A model generated the notes under the pieces. It saw only the letters and a list, made by a program, of their open reading frames with translations, ran no database searches and was not told where the DNA came from. From assembly GCF_000814325.1 (NCBI RefSeq), contig NZ_JPHF01000006.1, forward strand, positions 142,267 to 206,266: a DNA stretch of 64,000 bases. Direction: 5' to 3'. Of this stretch, positions 8,928 through 17,630 are shown in pieces. Origin of the DNA: Flavihumibacter sp. ZG627 (lineage in GTDB: Bacteria > Bacteroidota > Bacteroidia > Chitinophagales > Chitinophagaceae). Each line of letters starts with the position of its first letter. Within the stretch, counting starts at the first letter, position 1. Made by a program: the position numbers and the translations under genes.

Positions 8928-9938
8928 TCATTTTACAGTTGTCCAGAATGAGGCAAAGCCCCTGCTCAATCGTTTGCGTATTTTTTCATTTCTGTATTCT
9001 GATATGATGAATTCTGCATTTTGTTCTCTCGCGAGTTTCCTGGCAGAAGAAAAGGAGAGTTGGCTGAATGCCTTGGTAAGCCAGTCGGCCTTTATACCAT
9101 CGTCAGCAATAACGGTGACTGTGCGGCCCGAAGTGAGACCATACCCCGTTTGTGGATCAAGTACATGTGAATATTTTTTTCCTTCATGTATCATAAATTG
9201 AAAAGCATTACCAGAAGTTGTAACAGCTTTTCCTGATACACTGATGGTGCGCTCCAGTACTTTTTCGCGGCTCTCAGGTAGGCCCAGGGCAAGGGTCCAG
9301 CCATTTTTTCCAGGAGGGCTCCCTAATGTTACTATATCTCCACTTACATTCACCAGCGCTGAGGATATTCCCATAGAACGAAGGCTGTCAATCACCTTTT
9401 GTGCAATATATCCCTGTGCAATACCTCCCAGGTCAAGTAGCATACCTTTCTGGGTAAGCCATACCGAGCGTGTTGCTTTATCCAGCTTTATTTTTTTGTA
9501 ACCACTAACTGCAAGGGCCTGTTGTACCTGGTTTTCTGATGGCCAGATCTTCTCTTTTCGGGCCCTACGCCAAAGGCGGGTCAGAGCACCAAGTGTAATA
9601 TCAAAACTTCCCTGGCTTTTCCTGGATGCATCAACTGAAATCTCCAGAATGTCAAAGAGGGCAGGGGAGGCAATAAAAGCTTGATCCTGACCCGCTCTCA
9701 CACATAAGCGATTCAGTTCGCTGCTGTCAATATAATCACTGAAGATATAAACCAGTGAATCCACCATTTTATATGCATCATCTGCAGCCCGGTTGGCAAG
9801 TAAGCTGTCAGTTGAATACAAAATGATATTAAAGGGAGATCCCATCTTGCTGGCAGAATAGCTAAACTTTTTCGGCTGCGCCTGGAGGTTATAAAAGGAT
9901 ATTAACAATCCTGCGTTCAAAATTATCTTAAGGAGCAA
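8928..9938 (-). CDS. apbE: FAD:protein FMN transferase (ApbE)
   Basis: ApbE covalently attaches FMN from FAD to Thr residues of periplasmic flavoproteins. Family motifs visible are SFDITLGALTRLW, LLDLGGIAQGYIAQK, VNVSGDIV, AVTTSGN and HVLDPQTGYGLTSG, covering the FAD and Mg2+ sites. A signal-like hydrophobic segment (LLLKIILNAGLLISFYNLQAQ) leads the mature protein. The start is uncertain. The open frame reaches ATG 10025 and 10043, but those overlap the divergent isomerase gene, and a TAAATTTG box on the minus strand at 9981-9988 would put the transcript start downstream of them. I therefore prefer TTG 9938, which begins the signal peptide. No Nqr, Rnf or other obvious flavinylation target is in the window. 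Confidence 0.85.
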   Translation of the reverse strand: MLLKIILNAGLLISFYNLQAQPKKFSYSASKMGSPFNIILYSTDSLLANRAADDAYKMVDSLVYIFSDYIDSSELNRLCVRAGQDQAFIASPALFDILEISVDASRKSQGSFDITLGALTRLWRRARKEKIWPSENQVQQALAVSGYKKIKLDKATRSVWLTQKGMLLDLGGIAQGYIAQKVIDSLRSMGISSALVNVSGDIVTLGSPPGKNGWTLALGLPESREKVLERTISVSGKAVTTSGNAFQFMIHEGKKYSHVLDPQTGYGLTSGRTVTVIADDGIKADWLTKAFSQLSFSSARKLAREQNAEFIISEYRNEKIRKRLSRGFASFWTTVK

Positions 9939-9980
9939 TATTTTATATTTTTTGGATTGGATTCCGGTAAATTTAAGACT

Positions 9981-9988
9981 CAAATTTA
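9981..9988 (-). promoter_or_regulatory. Possible -7 box for apbE
   Basis: On the minus strand this reads TAAATTTG, matching TAnnTTTG. It lies about 42 nt before TTG 9938. It supports a start for apbE inside the long open frame and avoids overlap with the divergent gene. No convincing -33 element was found. Confidence 0.35.
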
Positions 9989-9994
9989 ATTGCC

Positions 9995-10936
9995 ATGCAA
10001 AGAAGGGATTTTGTTCATCAATCATTACTTGCCGGTGGTGCACTTCTCACATCAACTGTGGCAGAAGCGGCAAAAGGAAAAACGGACACAAGTAGTTTAT
10101 CAGAAAAACCTTTTAACCTCGATTATGCTTTCCATGATGGGATGTTCAAAAACCATGGCGGTGATGATTTTATTGAACAGATCAAATTTGCCCACAGTAT
10201 GGGATTCCGTTCCATTGAAGATAATGGAATGATGGGCCGGTCGGTTGATCAACAAAAGAAGATTGGTGAAACCCTTGCGAAACTTGGAATGCGCATGGGC
10301 GTATTTGTTATAACATCTCAAAACTGGCATTGGAAGACCTCCCTCACGTCAGGGAAACAGGAGTTTATTGACCTCATGATCAAAGATTGCAAGGAAGCAG
10401 TTGAGGTGGCCAAACGTTGCGGTGCTAAATGGATGACGGTTGTTCCGGGTAATTATGAGAGAAGCCTCTCCCATGAATACCAGACCGCCAATGTTATTAA
10501 TGCCCTGAGAAAAGGATCTGAAATTCTTGAACCGCATGGACTGGTGATGGTGCTGGAAGCGCTGAGTGATAACCCCGATCTTTTCCTTCGCCATACTGAT
10601 CAGACCTATATGATATGCCAGGCTGTGGGAAGCCCATCCTGCAAGTTTCTTTTTGACATGTACCATATGCAGCGTAACGAAGGAAACATTATCGCAAATA
10701 TTGACAAAACCTGGTCTGAAACGCCTTATTTCCAGATTGGCGATAATCCCGGCCGCAATGAGCCGGGCACGGGTGAAATGAATTATCGCAATATTTTCAG
10801 GCATATCCATTCAAAGGGATATAAGGGCATTCTTGGCATGGAGCATGGCAATGCCGGTAAAGGTAAAGAGGGTGAACTGGCTCTCATAAAAGCCTACCGT
10901 GATGCTGACAATTTCCTTGCTAATCCCCCTCGGTAA
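9995..10936 (+). CDS. Hydroxypyruvate isomerase-like TIM-barrel protein with Tat leader
   Basis: Sugar-isomerase fold (xylose isomerase-like TIM barrel, AP endonuclease 2 superfamily), nearest to the hydroxypyruvate isomerase family. The leader MQRRDFVHQSLLAGGALL is a twin-arginine signal, indicating export. Candidate metal and active-site residues lie in MVLEALSDNP (Glu), KFLFDMYHMQ (Asp, His), HIHSKGYKG and LGMEHGN (Glu, His). At 313 residues it has the usual length. Exported members of this superfamily are frequent in Bacteroidota and are often found near Gfo/Idh/MocA oxidoreductases, as here, which suggests a shared role in metabolism of sugars or sugar-like compounds. The specific reaction is not shown by sequence. 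The 3' end overlaps the convergent protease gene by 17 bp. Confidence 0.82.
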   Translation: MQRRDFVHQSLLAGGALLTSTVAEAAKGKTDTSSLSEKPFNLDYAFHDGMFKNHGGDDFIEQIKFAHSMGFRSIEDNGMMGRSVDQQKKIGETLAKLGMRMGVFVITSQNWHWKTSLTSGKQEFIDLMIKDCKEAVEVAKRCGAKWMTVVPGNYERSLSHEYQTANVINALRKGSEILEPHGLVMVLEALSDNPDLFLRHTDQTYMICQAVGSPSCKFLFDMYHMQRNEGNIIANIDKTWSETPYFQIGDNPGRNEPGTGEMNYRNIFRHIHSKGYKGILGMEHGNAGKGKEGELALIKAYRDADNFLANPPR

Positions 10937-11807
10937 AAGGAATACTGTGCTGGTTCAGGAAATCTTTGATGATGGCCACATGTACGCATAATCCTACATG
11001 CAGGAAGGGATGGTTTGATACCTGTGTCTTATGTCCTCCATCAATGATCTCCTTACCATTAAGGTCAAACCCAAGGTGAAGATGCTTGGTTGCGAACTGC
11101 ATTCCGTAAATGATGCCTTCCCGGTCAAAAAGAGGACCACCACTTTGTCCCCTTAACCCGGGTGTGCTCAGCTCAATTCCTGTATGTCCACCCTGGGGTT
11201 TGCCCAGAAAGCGGGTTACAATCCCATCGATCGGGAAGATGGGTGAATTTTGCTTTCCCTCTGTTGTCCACTCAATATTATCTGTTTCAGTATTGTGTTT
11301 GAAATTATTGAACTCCGGGAAAGGGAAACCAAGCCGGCAAAGGTATTTGCCTTGTTTAATACCGGTATTGTTGCGCTTGAAAATGGCATGACCACTGTAA
11401 AAGGTCTTTTCAAATCCCTTGAATTCAAGAATGGCCAGATCCTGCGTGGCATGCATATGTATATCGATCTTGGCTATCTTGTCAAAGCTGTTCCGGAAAT
11501 TGGTTTTCAATTGAACCATGGTCTCCTTGGTATACTTGTACTTATTATCAAGGTTTTTCAGGAATTGCGGGTATTTATTATCTTTTGCGAGCCGGTTTCT
11601 CTCTGATTTATATTCGTTATAGGCATTGTTGATCTTATCGGCTGAAATGATCATATTGGCCACATGCTTACAGGTAATGGCAGCGCCCTTATCATTTACA
11701 AAAAAGAAAGTGGATGCCCCCGGAACAATCATACCGTTATGATACCGGGCTATTGTATGCAGTGGCCTGGTGAACTTTGATACATTTTCAATGGCGCTTT
11801 CGAACAT
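10920..11807 (-). CDS. Trypsin-like serine protease without signal peptide
   Basis: Chymotrypsin-fold peptidase with a complete catalytic triad: H48 in ITCKHVANM, D123 in ATQDLAILEF and S222 in GLRGQSGGPLF. The GQSGGP motif is the S1-family nucleophile motif. No signal peptide or membrane helix is visible and there is no PDZ domain, so it does not look like a DegP/HtrA enzyme and may act in the cytosol. Between the His and Asp strands is a Lys/Asn-rich insertion (about residues 58-112) likely to be helical. Proteins of this type are usually annotated only as serine protease or trypsin-like peptidase. It is convergent with the isomerase gene. Target unknown. Confidence 0.85.
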   Translation of the reverse strand: MFESAIENVSKFTRPLHTIARYHNGMIVPGASTFFFVNDKGAAITCKHVANMIISADKINNAYNEYKSERNRLAKDNKYPQFLKNLDNKYKYTKETMVQLKTNFRNSFDKIAKIDIHMHATQDLAILEFKGFEKTFYSGHAIFKRNNTGIKQGKYLCRLGFPFPEFNNFKHNTETDNIEWTTEGKQNSPIFPIDGIVTRFLGKPQGGHTGIELSTPGLRGQSGGPLFDREGIIYGMQFATKHLHLGFDLNGKEIIDGGHKTQVSNHPFLHVGLCVHVAIIKDFLNQHSIPFTEGD

Positions 11808-11861
11808 GGGGCTTCAATTAGATGGTAATATACTATTTTAGCCCTTCGCAATAATACCTCT

Positions 11862-12827
11862 ATGCACTCCTTTGAAGAATTATCAAAAGATTTTATATCG
11901 CGTTTTCAGCAATCACATTTTCCGGAACATCCTGCATCCTTATATGGTGCGGCTGAATATTTCCTGGGCCTGGGAGGAAAAAGGATACGGCCTGTTTGCT
12001 GCCTGATGGGCAATGAACTGTTCGATGAGATCAATCCAAATACCTGGCATGTGGCCAATGCCATTGAGATCTTCCATAATTTCACACTCATTCATGATGA
12101 CATTATGGATAAAGCTCCCCTGAGAAGGGGTATGGAAACGGTTCATTATAAATATGGTGAACCCACTGCATTACTTGCGGGCGATGTTATGCTGGTTGTA
12201 TCTTATGATTACCTCAATAAGATCCGTAGCGAACACATTCACAGGATCATCCAATTATTCAACCGTACTGCCAGGCAGGTCTGTGAGGGCCAGCAGCTGG
12301 ATATGGATTTTGAGAAAGCAGATGATGTTTCCCTGGATGCCTATATTAATATGATAGAATTGAAGACCTCGGTTCTATTAGCCGCCAGCCTGAAATTGGG
12401 CGCTATACTCGGAGGAGCAGGAGAGGGCAACCTCCATCATATATATGAATTTGGCCGGAATCTGGGTATAGCTTTCCAGGTGCAGGATGATTTCCTGGAT
12501 GCCTTCGGTGATCCAGCCAAGTTTGGTAAACAGGTAGGTGGTGATATACTTGCTAATAAAAAAACATTCCTTTTGATCAGGGCTATGGAATCGGCCAGTG
12601 AAAGCCAGCGTGCCGAACTGCGATCACTCTCAGATTCAAATCCCCCCGATAAAGTGGAGAAAGTATTATCCATATTCCGGAGTTGCGGAGTAGATGTTTG
12701 GGCAAGGGAATTGCAGGATAAATACCTCAATACAGCCCTCCAACACCTTGATGATATAGCGGTATTGAGTAAGCGCAAAGAGCCCCTTAAGAAACTGGCT
12801 CATTTCCTTGTTCAACGCGATTACTGA
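11862..12827 (+). CDS. Polyprenyl diphosphate synthase (trans-isoprenyl, short/medium chain)
   Basis: Trans-prenyltransferase that condenses isopentenyl diphosphate with allylic diphosphates. The first aspartate-rich motif is DDIMD at residues 79-83 and the second is DDFLD at 209-213, with GGKRIRP at 38-44 and the QLDMDFE stretch also conserved. The residue five before the first motif is aromatic (F74) while the one four before is Thr. In characterised enzymes that pattern fits a product around C20, but this is inference; the same family includes the quinone side-chain synthases. 321 residues is standard. It stands alone between a divergent protease and a downstream permease gene 71 bp away. 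Confidence 0.88.
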   Translation: MHSFEELSKDFISRFQQSHFPEHPASLYGAAEYFLGLGGKRIRPVCCLMGNELFDEINPNTWHVANAIEIFHNFTLIHDDIMDKAPLRRGMETVHYKYGEPTALLAGDVMLVVSYDYLNKIRSEHIHRIIQLFNRTARQVCEGQQLDMDFEKADDVSLDAYINMIELKTSVLLAASLKLGAILGGAGEGNLHHIYEFGRNLGIAFQVQDDFLDAFGDPAKFGKQVGGDILANKKTFLLIRAMESASESQRAELRSLSDSNPPDKVEKVLSIFRSCGVDVWARELQDKYLNTALQHLDDIAVLSKRKEPLKKLAHFLVQRDY

Positions 12828-12898
12828 GTAAAAAAACCGTTCTTACACGCTCTTACCTGATCCAATAATTACATATCTTGGCCAATTAAACCAACTGC

Positions 12899-14578
12899 AT
12901 GCCGACTTCTTTATTCAGAAAAAAATCCATAGATAAGATCATACGCGACCATGAGCAGGGACTATCCGATGGTCATGAGTCAGGAATGAAAAAGGTATTG
13001 AATGTTCGCGACCTCACCATGATGGGTATCGCTGCAGTTATTGGGGCGGGCATTTTTTCTACCATAGGATCAGCCGCTTTCAATGGCGGACCGGGAGTCA
13101 TATTTCTTTTTCTTATAACCGCAGTTACCTGTGGATTTACCGCACTCTGCTATGCTGAATTTGCGTCGCGTGTTCCGGTTTCCGGTAGCGCTTATACCTA
13201 TTCGTATGTAACCTTTGGTGAACTGATCGCATGGATCCTGGGATGGGCACTTATCCTTGAATACAGTATTGGTAATATTGTTGTTGCCATTAGCTGGAGT
13301 TCTTATTTCAATAATATTCTGCATAATGTGCTGGGCATCGACCTTCCGGCATACCTCACAACAGGTTATCAAACTGCGAAGTCGGCCTACCAGTCCGCAT
13401 TGGCAGCAGGTGAGCCCACCGATGCCATGGTGTATGCAACCGCTCCCAAAATCATGGGTATACCTTTTGTTGTGAACCTGCCTGCCTTCCTTATCGTGAT
13501 CCTGGTTACCATGCTCGCTTATATTGGTATTAAGGAAAGTAAGAATACTGCCAATTTCATGGTTGGTTTGAAGATCGTGGTGTTGTTACTGATTGCTGCA
13601 GTTGGTTTATGGATAATCTTTTCAGAAGATACAACCAGTAACTGGACGCCTTTCCTTCCAAATGGAATGACAGGTGTATTAAAAGGGGTTTCTGCTGTTT
13701 TCTTTGCCTATATCGGCTTCGATGCCATATCAACAACGGCAGAGGAGTGCTCTAACCCACAGCGCGATATGCCCCGGGGTATGATATATTCCCTTATTAT
13801 CTGCACCGTCATTTATGTAATAACAACGCTGGTAATAACAGGGATGGTTAACTATAAAGAATTTGAAGGCGTTACTGATCCGCTCGCATTTGTTTTTGAC
13901 AAGATCAATATGCAGAAGATTGGAACCTTCGTTTCCATTAGCGCCGTTATCGCAGCCACCAGTGTTATGCTTGTTTTCCAGATCGGGCAACCAAGGATCT
14001 GGATGAGTATGAGCCGCGACGGACTCATGCCAAAATCATTTTCAAAGATCCATCCCCGTTACCAGACTCCCTGGTTTGCAACCATCATAACCGGCCTTGT
14101 GGTAGGTATCCCGGTATTGTTCGCGGATGATAAGCTGATGACCGACCTTACCAGTATAGGAACGCTGTTTGCTTTTGTATTGGTTTGTGGTGGTGTTTTA
14201 CTGCTGCCCCGGATTGCCAATAAACCCGGAAAGTTTAACCTTCCTTACATTAATGCAAAATTCATAATACCAGTTGTTGTGATTGCTTTTACCTGGCTCT
14301 GGCGCCATCGTATAGCCGAAGCAGTTAGTAATATCAGCGATGAAGGATACCAGGAGATTTTATTCCTTGTTTTCATGCTCACCTCCTGGTTGATGGCAAT
14401 TTTTTCCTTCCTCCGTAACTATTCGCTGATCCCGGTTTTAGGTATGCTATGTTGTATGTATCTCATGATCGAGATCCCTGCAAAGAGTTGGCTGGTATTC
14501 TTTATCTGGATGGCTGTGGGCCTTGCTTTCTACTTCCTGTATGGTTACCGGAAGAGTAAGCTGGCAACTAATCTATAA
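12899..14578 (+). CDS. APC superfamily amino acid permease
   Basis: Inner-membrane amino acid transporter with about 12-14 membrane helices. The N-terminal APC signature around IAAVIGAGIFSTIGS (first helix, unwound substrate-binding GAGIF) is clear, as is the SGSAYTYSYVTFGELIAW segment of helix 3 and the FFAYIGFDAISTTAEE stretch of helix 6. The soluble N terminus holds the charged KKSIDKIIRDHEQGLSDG region typical of the CAT (cationic amino acid transporter) subgroup in Bacteroidota. The substrate is not determined by sequence. 559 residues fits the CAT-like branch. ATG 12899 is preceded 17 nt upstream by TATCTTGG, a near match to the -7 box. Confidence 0.9.
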   Translation: MPTSLFRKKSIDKIIRDHEQGLSDGHESGMKKVLNVRDLTMMGIAAVIGAGIFSTIGSAAFNGGPGVIFLFLITAVTCGFTALCYAEFASRVPVSGSAYTYSYVTFGELIAWILGWALILEYSIGNIVVAISWSSYFNNILHNVLGIDLPAYLTTGYQTAKSAYQSALAAGEPTDAMVYATAPKIMGIPFVVNLPAFLIVILVTMLAYIGIKESKNTANFMVGLKIVVLLLIAAVGLWIIFSEDTTSNWTPFLPNGMTGVLKGVSAVFFAYIGFDAISTTAEECSNPQRDMPRGMIYSLIICTVIYVITTLVITGMVNYKEFEGVTDPLAFVFDKINMQKIGTFVSISAVIAATSVMLVFQIGQPRIWMSMSRDGLMPKSFSKIHPRYQTPWFATIITGLVVGIPVLFADDKLMTDLTSIGTLFAFVLVCGGVLLLPRIANKPGKFNLPYINAKFIIPVVVIAFTWLWRHRIAEAVSNISDEGYQEILFLVFMLTSWLMAIFSFLRNYSLIPVLGMLCCMYLMIEIPAKSWLVFFIWMAVGLAFYFLYGYRKSKLATNL

Positions 14579-14593
14579 ACCATTTGCGGACCT

Positions 14594-14601
14594 TATCTTT
14601 G
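14594..14601 (+). promoter_or_regulatory. Bacteroidota -7 box of the DUF2027-Smr gene
   Basis: TATCTTTG is an exact TAnnTTTG match, 4 nt before ATG 14606. This is the same geometry as at rluF and, relative to the RNA 5' end, at rnpB. It predicts a leaderless transcript. It lies just after the stop codon of the permease gene, so this gene is transcribed on its own at least in part. Confidence 0.55.
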
Positions 14602-14605
14602 TCAC

Positions 14606-15631
14606 ATGAAATTTGAAGTTGGAGATAAGGTGGTGGTACGTCTCACCAATGAGGATGGGGAAGTGGTGGAAATTATTAATGAAAAGATGGTGATGGTGGA
14701 TGTTCGGGGGGTTAAGTTCCCGGCATATACTGACCAACTTGATTTCCCCTATTTCAAACAATTTTCTAAACAAAAACTGGTAAAGGAAAAGCCCAAACCA
14801 AAAACTTTCATTGACCAGGTACCAAAAGAGAAGATCGTTCAGAAACCTCGCCGCGATCCCAATGGGGTCTGGATCACCTTTATTCCGAAATTTGAAGCGG
14901 ATGAATTTGGTGATGAAGTGGTTTCAAATCTTAAGATCCACCTTCACAACCAGAATGATGCAGGATACAGCTTCACTTATCAGCTAAAGTATTTTGGTGA
15001 TACAGATTTTGAATTGCGGAATGAGATTCTTGCCTTCCAGGATTTCTATCTCCACGATATCCCTTTTGCGGATCTCAATGATAGTCCGTCATACCATTTT
15101 GAATTTTCATTACTTACCCCCGATAAGAAAAAGGCTCCTTTTTTTGAGGCTTCATTAAAATTGAAACCAAAGCAGGTTTTCATGAAGATCCAGGAGATAC
15201 AGCAGAAAGGTGAGCCAACATTTTCCTACCAGCTTTTCAAAGATTACCCGGCAAAGGTGGAAGAGGAAAAAATGGAGTTGGGAAAACTTGCTGCTGCCGG
15301 TTATAAGATCTATGAGGCCTCCCAGGCCCGCCAGCATCTTCCTCCTGCCCGAACAGTAGTAGATCTTCATATGGAGAAGCTTACCGATAGTTGGAAGGGC
15401 ATGAGTAATTTTGAAATTTTACAAATGCAGATGCAGGAGTTTGAGAAGTATTTTGACCTCGCATTGGCACATTACCAGCCTATGCTCACCATCATCCACG
15501 GGGTTGGAAGTGGACGGCTTCGCGATGAGATCCATGATATGCTTCGCCATCGTAGCCAGGTGAAATACTTCGTGAACCAATACCATCCCAGTTATGGGTA
15601 TGGAGCAACCGAGATCCACTTTCAGTACTGA
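14606..15631 (+). CDS. DUF2027 and Smr domain protein
   Basis: Protein of 341 residues with an N-terminal SH3-like stretch (KFEVGDKVVVRL, then VVEIINEKMVMVDV), a DUF2027 beta-rich middle, and a C-terminal Smr domain from about residue 250 (VVDLHMEKL, then LTIIHGVGSGRLRDEIHDML and the closing GYGATEIHF). The Smr domain is the nuclease-associated domain of MutS2; the DLH and HGxGxGxLR motifs needed in active Smr endonucleases are both present. In this architecture no MutS ATPase is attached. The family is common in Bacteroidota and its role is unproven; RNA or DNA cleavage linked to ribosome rescue or recombination is possible. rnpB follows directly. Confidence 0.87.
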   Translation: MKFEVGDKVVVRLTNEDGEVVEIINEKMVMVDVRGVKFPAYTDQLDFPYFKQFSKQKLVKEKPKPKTFIDQVPKEKIVQKPRRDPNGVWITFIPKFEADEFGDEVVSNLKIHLHNQNDAGYSFTYQLKYFGDTDFELRNEILAFQDFYLHDIPFADLNDSPSYHFEFSLLTPDKKKAPFFEASLKLKPKQVFMKIQEIQQKGEPTFSYQLFKDYPAKVEEEKMELGKLAAAGYKIYEASQARQHLPPARTVVDLHMEKLTDSWKGMSNFEILQMQMQEFEKYFDLALAHYQPMLTIIHGVGSGRLRDEIHDMLRHRSQVKYFVNQYHPSYGYGATEIHFQY

Positions 15632-15639
15632 GTTCTTCT

Positions 15640-15647
15640 TATCTTTA
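15640..15647 (+). promoter_or_regulatory. -7 promoter box of rnpB
   Basis: TATCTTTA matches TAnnTTTG at all but the last base. It ends 4 nt before the first base of the P1 helix of RNase P RNA, whose 5' end should lie near the transcript start. This gives a local estimate of the box-to-start distance in this genome. Confidence 0.5.
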
Positions 15648-15651
15648 CAGG

Positions 15652-16048
15652 CTTCTCACCGCGCTGCCGCGGTACATGTTTCATGTAACGAGGAAAGTCC
15701 GGACAGCATAGGGCAATACACCGGCTAACGGCCGGGGGGCGGGCAACCGTTCACAGAAAGTGCCACAGAAAATAACTGCCCGTTTCGCTTTGGCGAAACA
15801 GGTGAGGGTGAAAACGTAGGGTAAGAGCCTACGGTAGCCGGCAGTAATGCCGGTTGGGGGTAAACCTTGTATGCTGAAATGCCATGTAAACCGGTGGCTG
15901 AGGGCGGCTCGCCCGATGGTTCCGAAAGGGCCAACGCCGGAGGGTAGGCAGATAGATCGCAATAGTAATGTTGCGGCCAGATAAATGGTAGCGGCCTGTT
16001 ATGGGTAAAACCAAAACAGGAACAGAATCCGGCTTACAGGTGAGAAGT
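15652..16048 (+). ncRNA. rnpB: RNase P RNA, bacterial type A
   Basis: The catalytic RNA of RNase P matures the 5' end of tRNAs. The universally conserved core GAGGAAAGTCCGGACA is near 15690, and the 3' conserved ACAGAATCCGGCTTAC lies at 16021-16037. The P1 helix is formed by CTTCTCACC (15652-15660) and GGTGAGAAG (16039-16047), nine perfect pairs. Other expected elements include GGTAAGAGCCTACGG and AGATAAATGG. Exact ends are set by P1 and could be off by a few bases. Short open frames inside this gene on either strand are not coding. A terminator follows immediately. Confidence 0.96.
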
Positions 16049-16053
16049 TTATT

Positions 16054-16080
16054 AAAACGACCAGGGGGTCGTTTTTTATT
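16054..16080 (+). terminator. Rho-independent terminator of rnpB
   Basis: AAAACGACC pairs perfectly with GGTCGTTTT around an AGGG loop and runs into a T-tract. It begins 7 nt after the P1 helix of RNase P RNA, and precedes the convergent end of arfB. Confidence 0.85.
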
Positions 16081-16093
16081 TGTTTATTCTAAC

Positions 16094-16498
16094 CTAATCG
16101 CCAAGGCCTGGTCTTTTCCTCAATTGTTTGATCTGCGCCTTTTGCTTTTTATGTTCAATTCTTTTTTCTTTAGCCCCCGCACCTGGTTTTGTGGCTATCC
16201 TTGATTTCTTTTTCCGGAAGGCCTCTTTAACAAGCTCATTCATTTTGCTGATGACGATCGCTTTATTTCCCAGTTGTGTTCTGTCGGCCTGTGATCGCAC
16301 CTGCAGAAAACCTTCCCCCTTTATACGGTTAGCTAATTTCTGGTGAAGCAATAGCTTTTGTTCGGTATTAAAAAAAGCGGAGCCATCAATATGCCACCTT
16401 CCCTCTACCATGGTTTCCACCTTGTTCACATTTTGTCCGCCACTGCCCCCGCTTCTTGCAGTACGGAATATTATCTCACTGCTGATATCAATATTCAT
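16094..16498 (-). CDS. arfB: Alternative ribosome-rescue factor B (peptidyl-tRNA hydrolase ArfB/YaeJ)
   Basis: Codon-independent release factor that frees peptides from ribosomes stalled at the end of broken mRNAs. The catalytic GGQ is at residues 20-22 in ARSGGSGGQNVNK. There are no codon-recognition domains, and the protein ends in a Lys/Arg-rich tail from about residue 98 (RKKKSRIATKPG..., then KQLRKRPG), which in ArfB enters the empty mRNA channel. 134 residues is the normal ArfB length, far below that of RF1 or RF2. The start overlaps the end of the upstream CPBP-like gene by 11 bp, so translation may be coupled. Confidence 0.93.
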   Translation of the reverse strand: MNIDISSEIIFRTARSGGSGGQNVNKVETMVEGRWHIDGSAFFNTEQKLLLHQKLANRIKGEGFLQVRSQADRTQLGNKAIVISKMNELVKEAFRKKKSRIATKPGAGAKEKRIEHKKQKAQIKQLRKRPGLGD

Positions 16499-17441
16499 GA
16501 TGACGCAAAGTTATGGCAACCGTGGCGGCAATCTCCATCATCCAGGCCAGTCCAAGATGTATTATTATTCCACCCCAGATACTGTGAGAATAACAGGCAA
16601 TGATGCCCAGTATCATTCCCCCGAAATAGGAAGAAATACATTCCAGCATGGGCTTACCAAAATGTATGGAACAATAGAATACAGCCATTGGCAATATTGC
16701 TGCCGGCCCCACATAACGGCTGAATAAAATAACCAGGAACCCCCTGAAAAAAATTTCAATGGTAAAGAAATCACTGCCATAGGAGAGTTCATATAGCAAC
16801 TTTTGCCACCAGGATGGCCCGGCCGGTGCAAGGAAAGAAATATTTCTAAGTTTAGGATAGGTATTCAGGAAATCGGATTGTGTTGCAGCAAATGCCACCA
16901 GTGGAATCATACATGAAAGCAGCATTATATAGGGGCCCCATGAGGGAATAGAATAACTTAATCCATGTGCGTTCAGGAACCCGCTCCCTTTATTTGCTGA
17001 TGAGGGAAGAAAACTATAAATGATAAATAATAAACTAGCAGTGATCAATAATCGAAGCGGCCAGTCAGTTATGATGGATAGGTACCATCCCTTGTGACCC
17101 GGATGCCATCCCTGTATCAACTCTTTCCAGCCTCCGGCTGTTACCTTGATTGCAAAAATTGCTGGAGCCAGTATCACCAGTATAATTATTAAGGGGCCAG
17201 GGCGTATACTGCCATCAAAAAGATAGTATAACATGTAGGGTATAGCAAATGCTATGAGGTAAACAAAATAATATCCCAGGAATTTAATAGGACGGTTAGG
17301 AAGATTGTGTAACCATTTTGGTTCTATACCCCATCTATAATTGAGAATGATTAACAGGGCAGCAAATAGCGTACAACAAAGCAGGTAAGGTTTACTTGTT
17401 TGCTGGTAAAATTCCTGGAACCACGATAGAAAATTTTGCAT
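16488..17441 (-). CDS. CPBP-like intramembrane protease family protein
   Basis: Integral membrane protein of 317 residues with about eight hydrophobic segments. The C-terminal half resembles the CPBP (Rce1/Abi) glutamic protease domain: IEIFFRGFLVI corresponds to motif 1 (EExxxR, here with only one Glu), FYCSIHFGKP to motif 2 with its histidine, and GGIIIHLGLAW to motif 3 with its histidine. Loss of the first Glu of motif 1 leaves catalytic activity open. CPBP proteins act in prenyl-protein processing, bacteriocin immunity or unknown roles. It overlaps arfB by 11 bp on the same strand. Confidence 0.7.
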   Translation of the reverse strand: MQNFLSWFQEFYQQTSKPYLLCCTLFAALLIILNYRWGIEPKWLHNLPNRPIKFLGYYFVYLIAFAIPYMLYYLFDGSIRPGPLIIILVILAPAIFAIKVTAGGWKELIQGWHPGHKGWYLSIITDWPLRLLITASLLFIIYSFLPSSANKGSGFLNAHGLSYSIPSWGPYIMLLSCMIPLVAFAATQSDFLNTYPKLRNISFLAPAGPSWWQKLLYELSYGSDFFTIEIFFRGFLVILFSRYVGPAAILPMAVFYCSIHFGKPMLECISSYFGGMILGIIACYSHSIWGGIIIHLGLAWMMEIAATVAITLRHHEY

Positions 17442-17577
17442 ATTTAATTATACGTGCACTATTATTAAGAGGAAAGTTAATATAGTTTTTGATTGCCCTG
17501 TGGTAACTGTTTATGAAGCGTTAAGAGAAGTCTGTAGAAATGTTAAGTTGTCTTCCTTAAATCTGTTTTAAAGGTAG

Positions 17578-17606
17578 TTGGCCCGCTAATTGAATTACTA
17601 CGATTG
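17578..17606 (+). promoter_or_regulatory. Promoter of the Gly-zipper lipoprotein gene
   Basis: A -33 TTG at 17578-17580 and a -7 box TACGATTG (one mismatch to TAnnTTTG) at 17599-17606 are separated by 18 bp, close to the Bacteroidota consensus spacing. The ATG follows at 17631. Confidence 0.4.
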
Positions 17607-17630
17607 TATTCAACTATTAAAATAAGTACC

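Noticed and set aside
15681..16204. Short open frames over the RNase P RNA
   Set aside because: They lie within a structured RNA with all conserved core elements and show no protein family signal.
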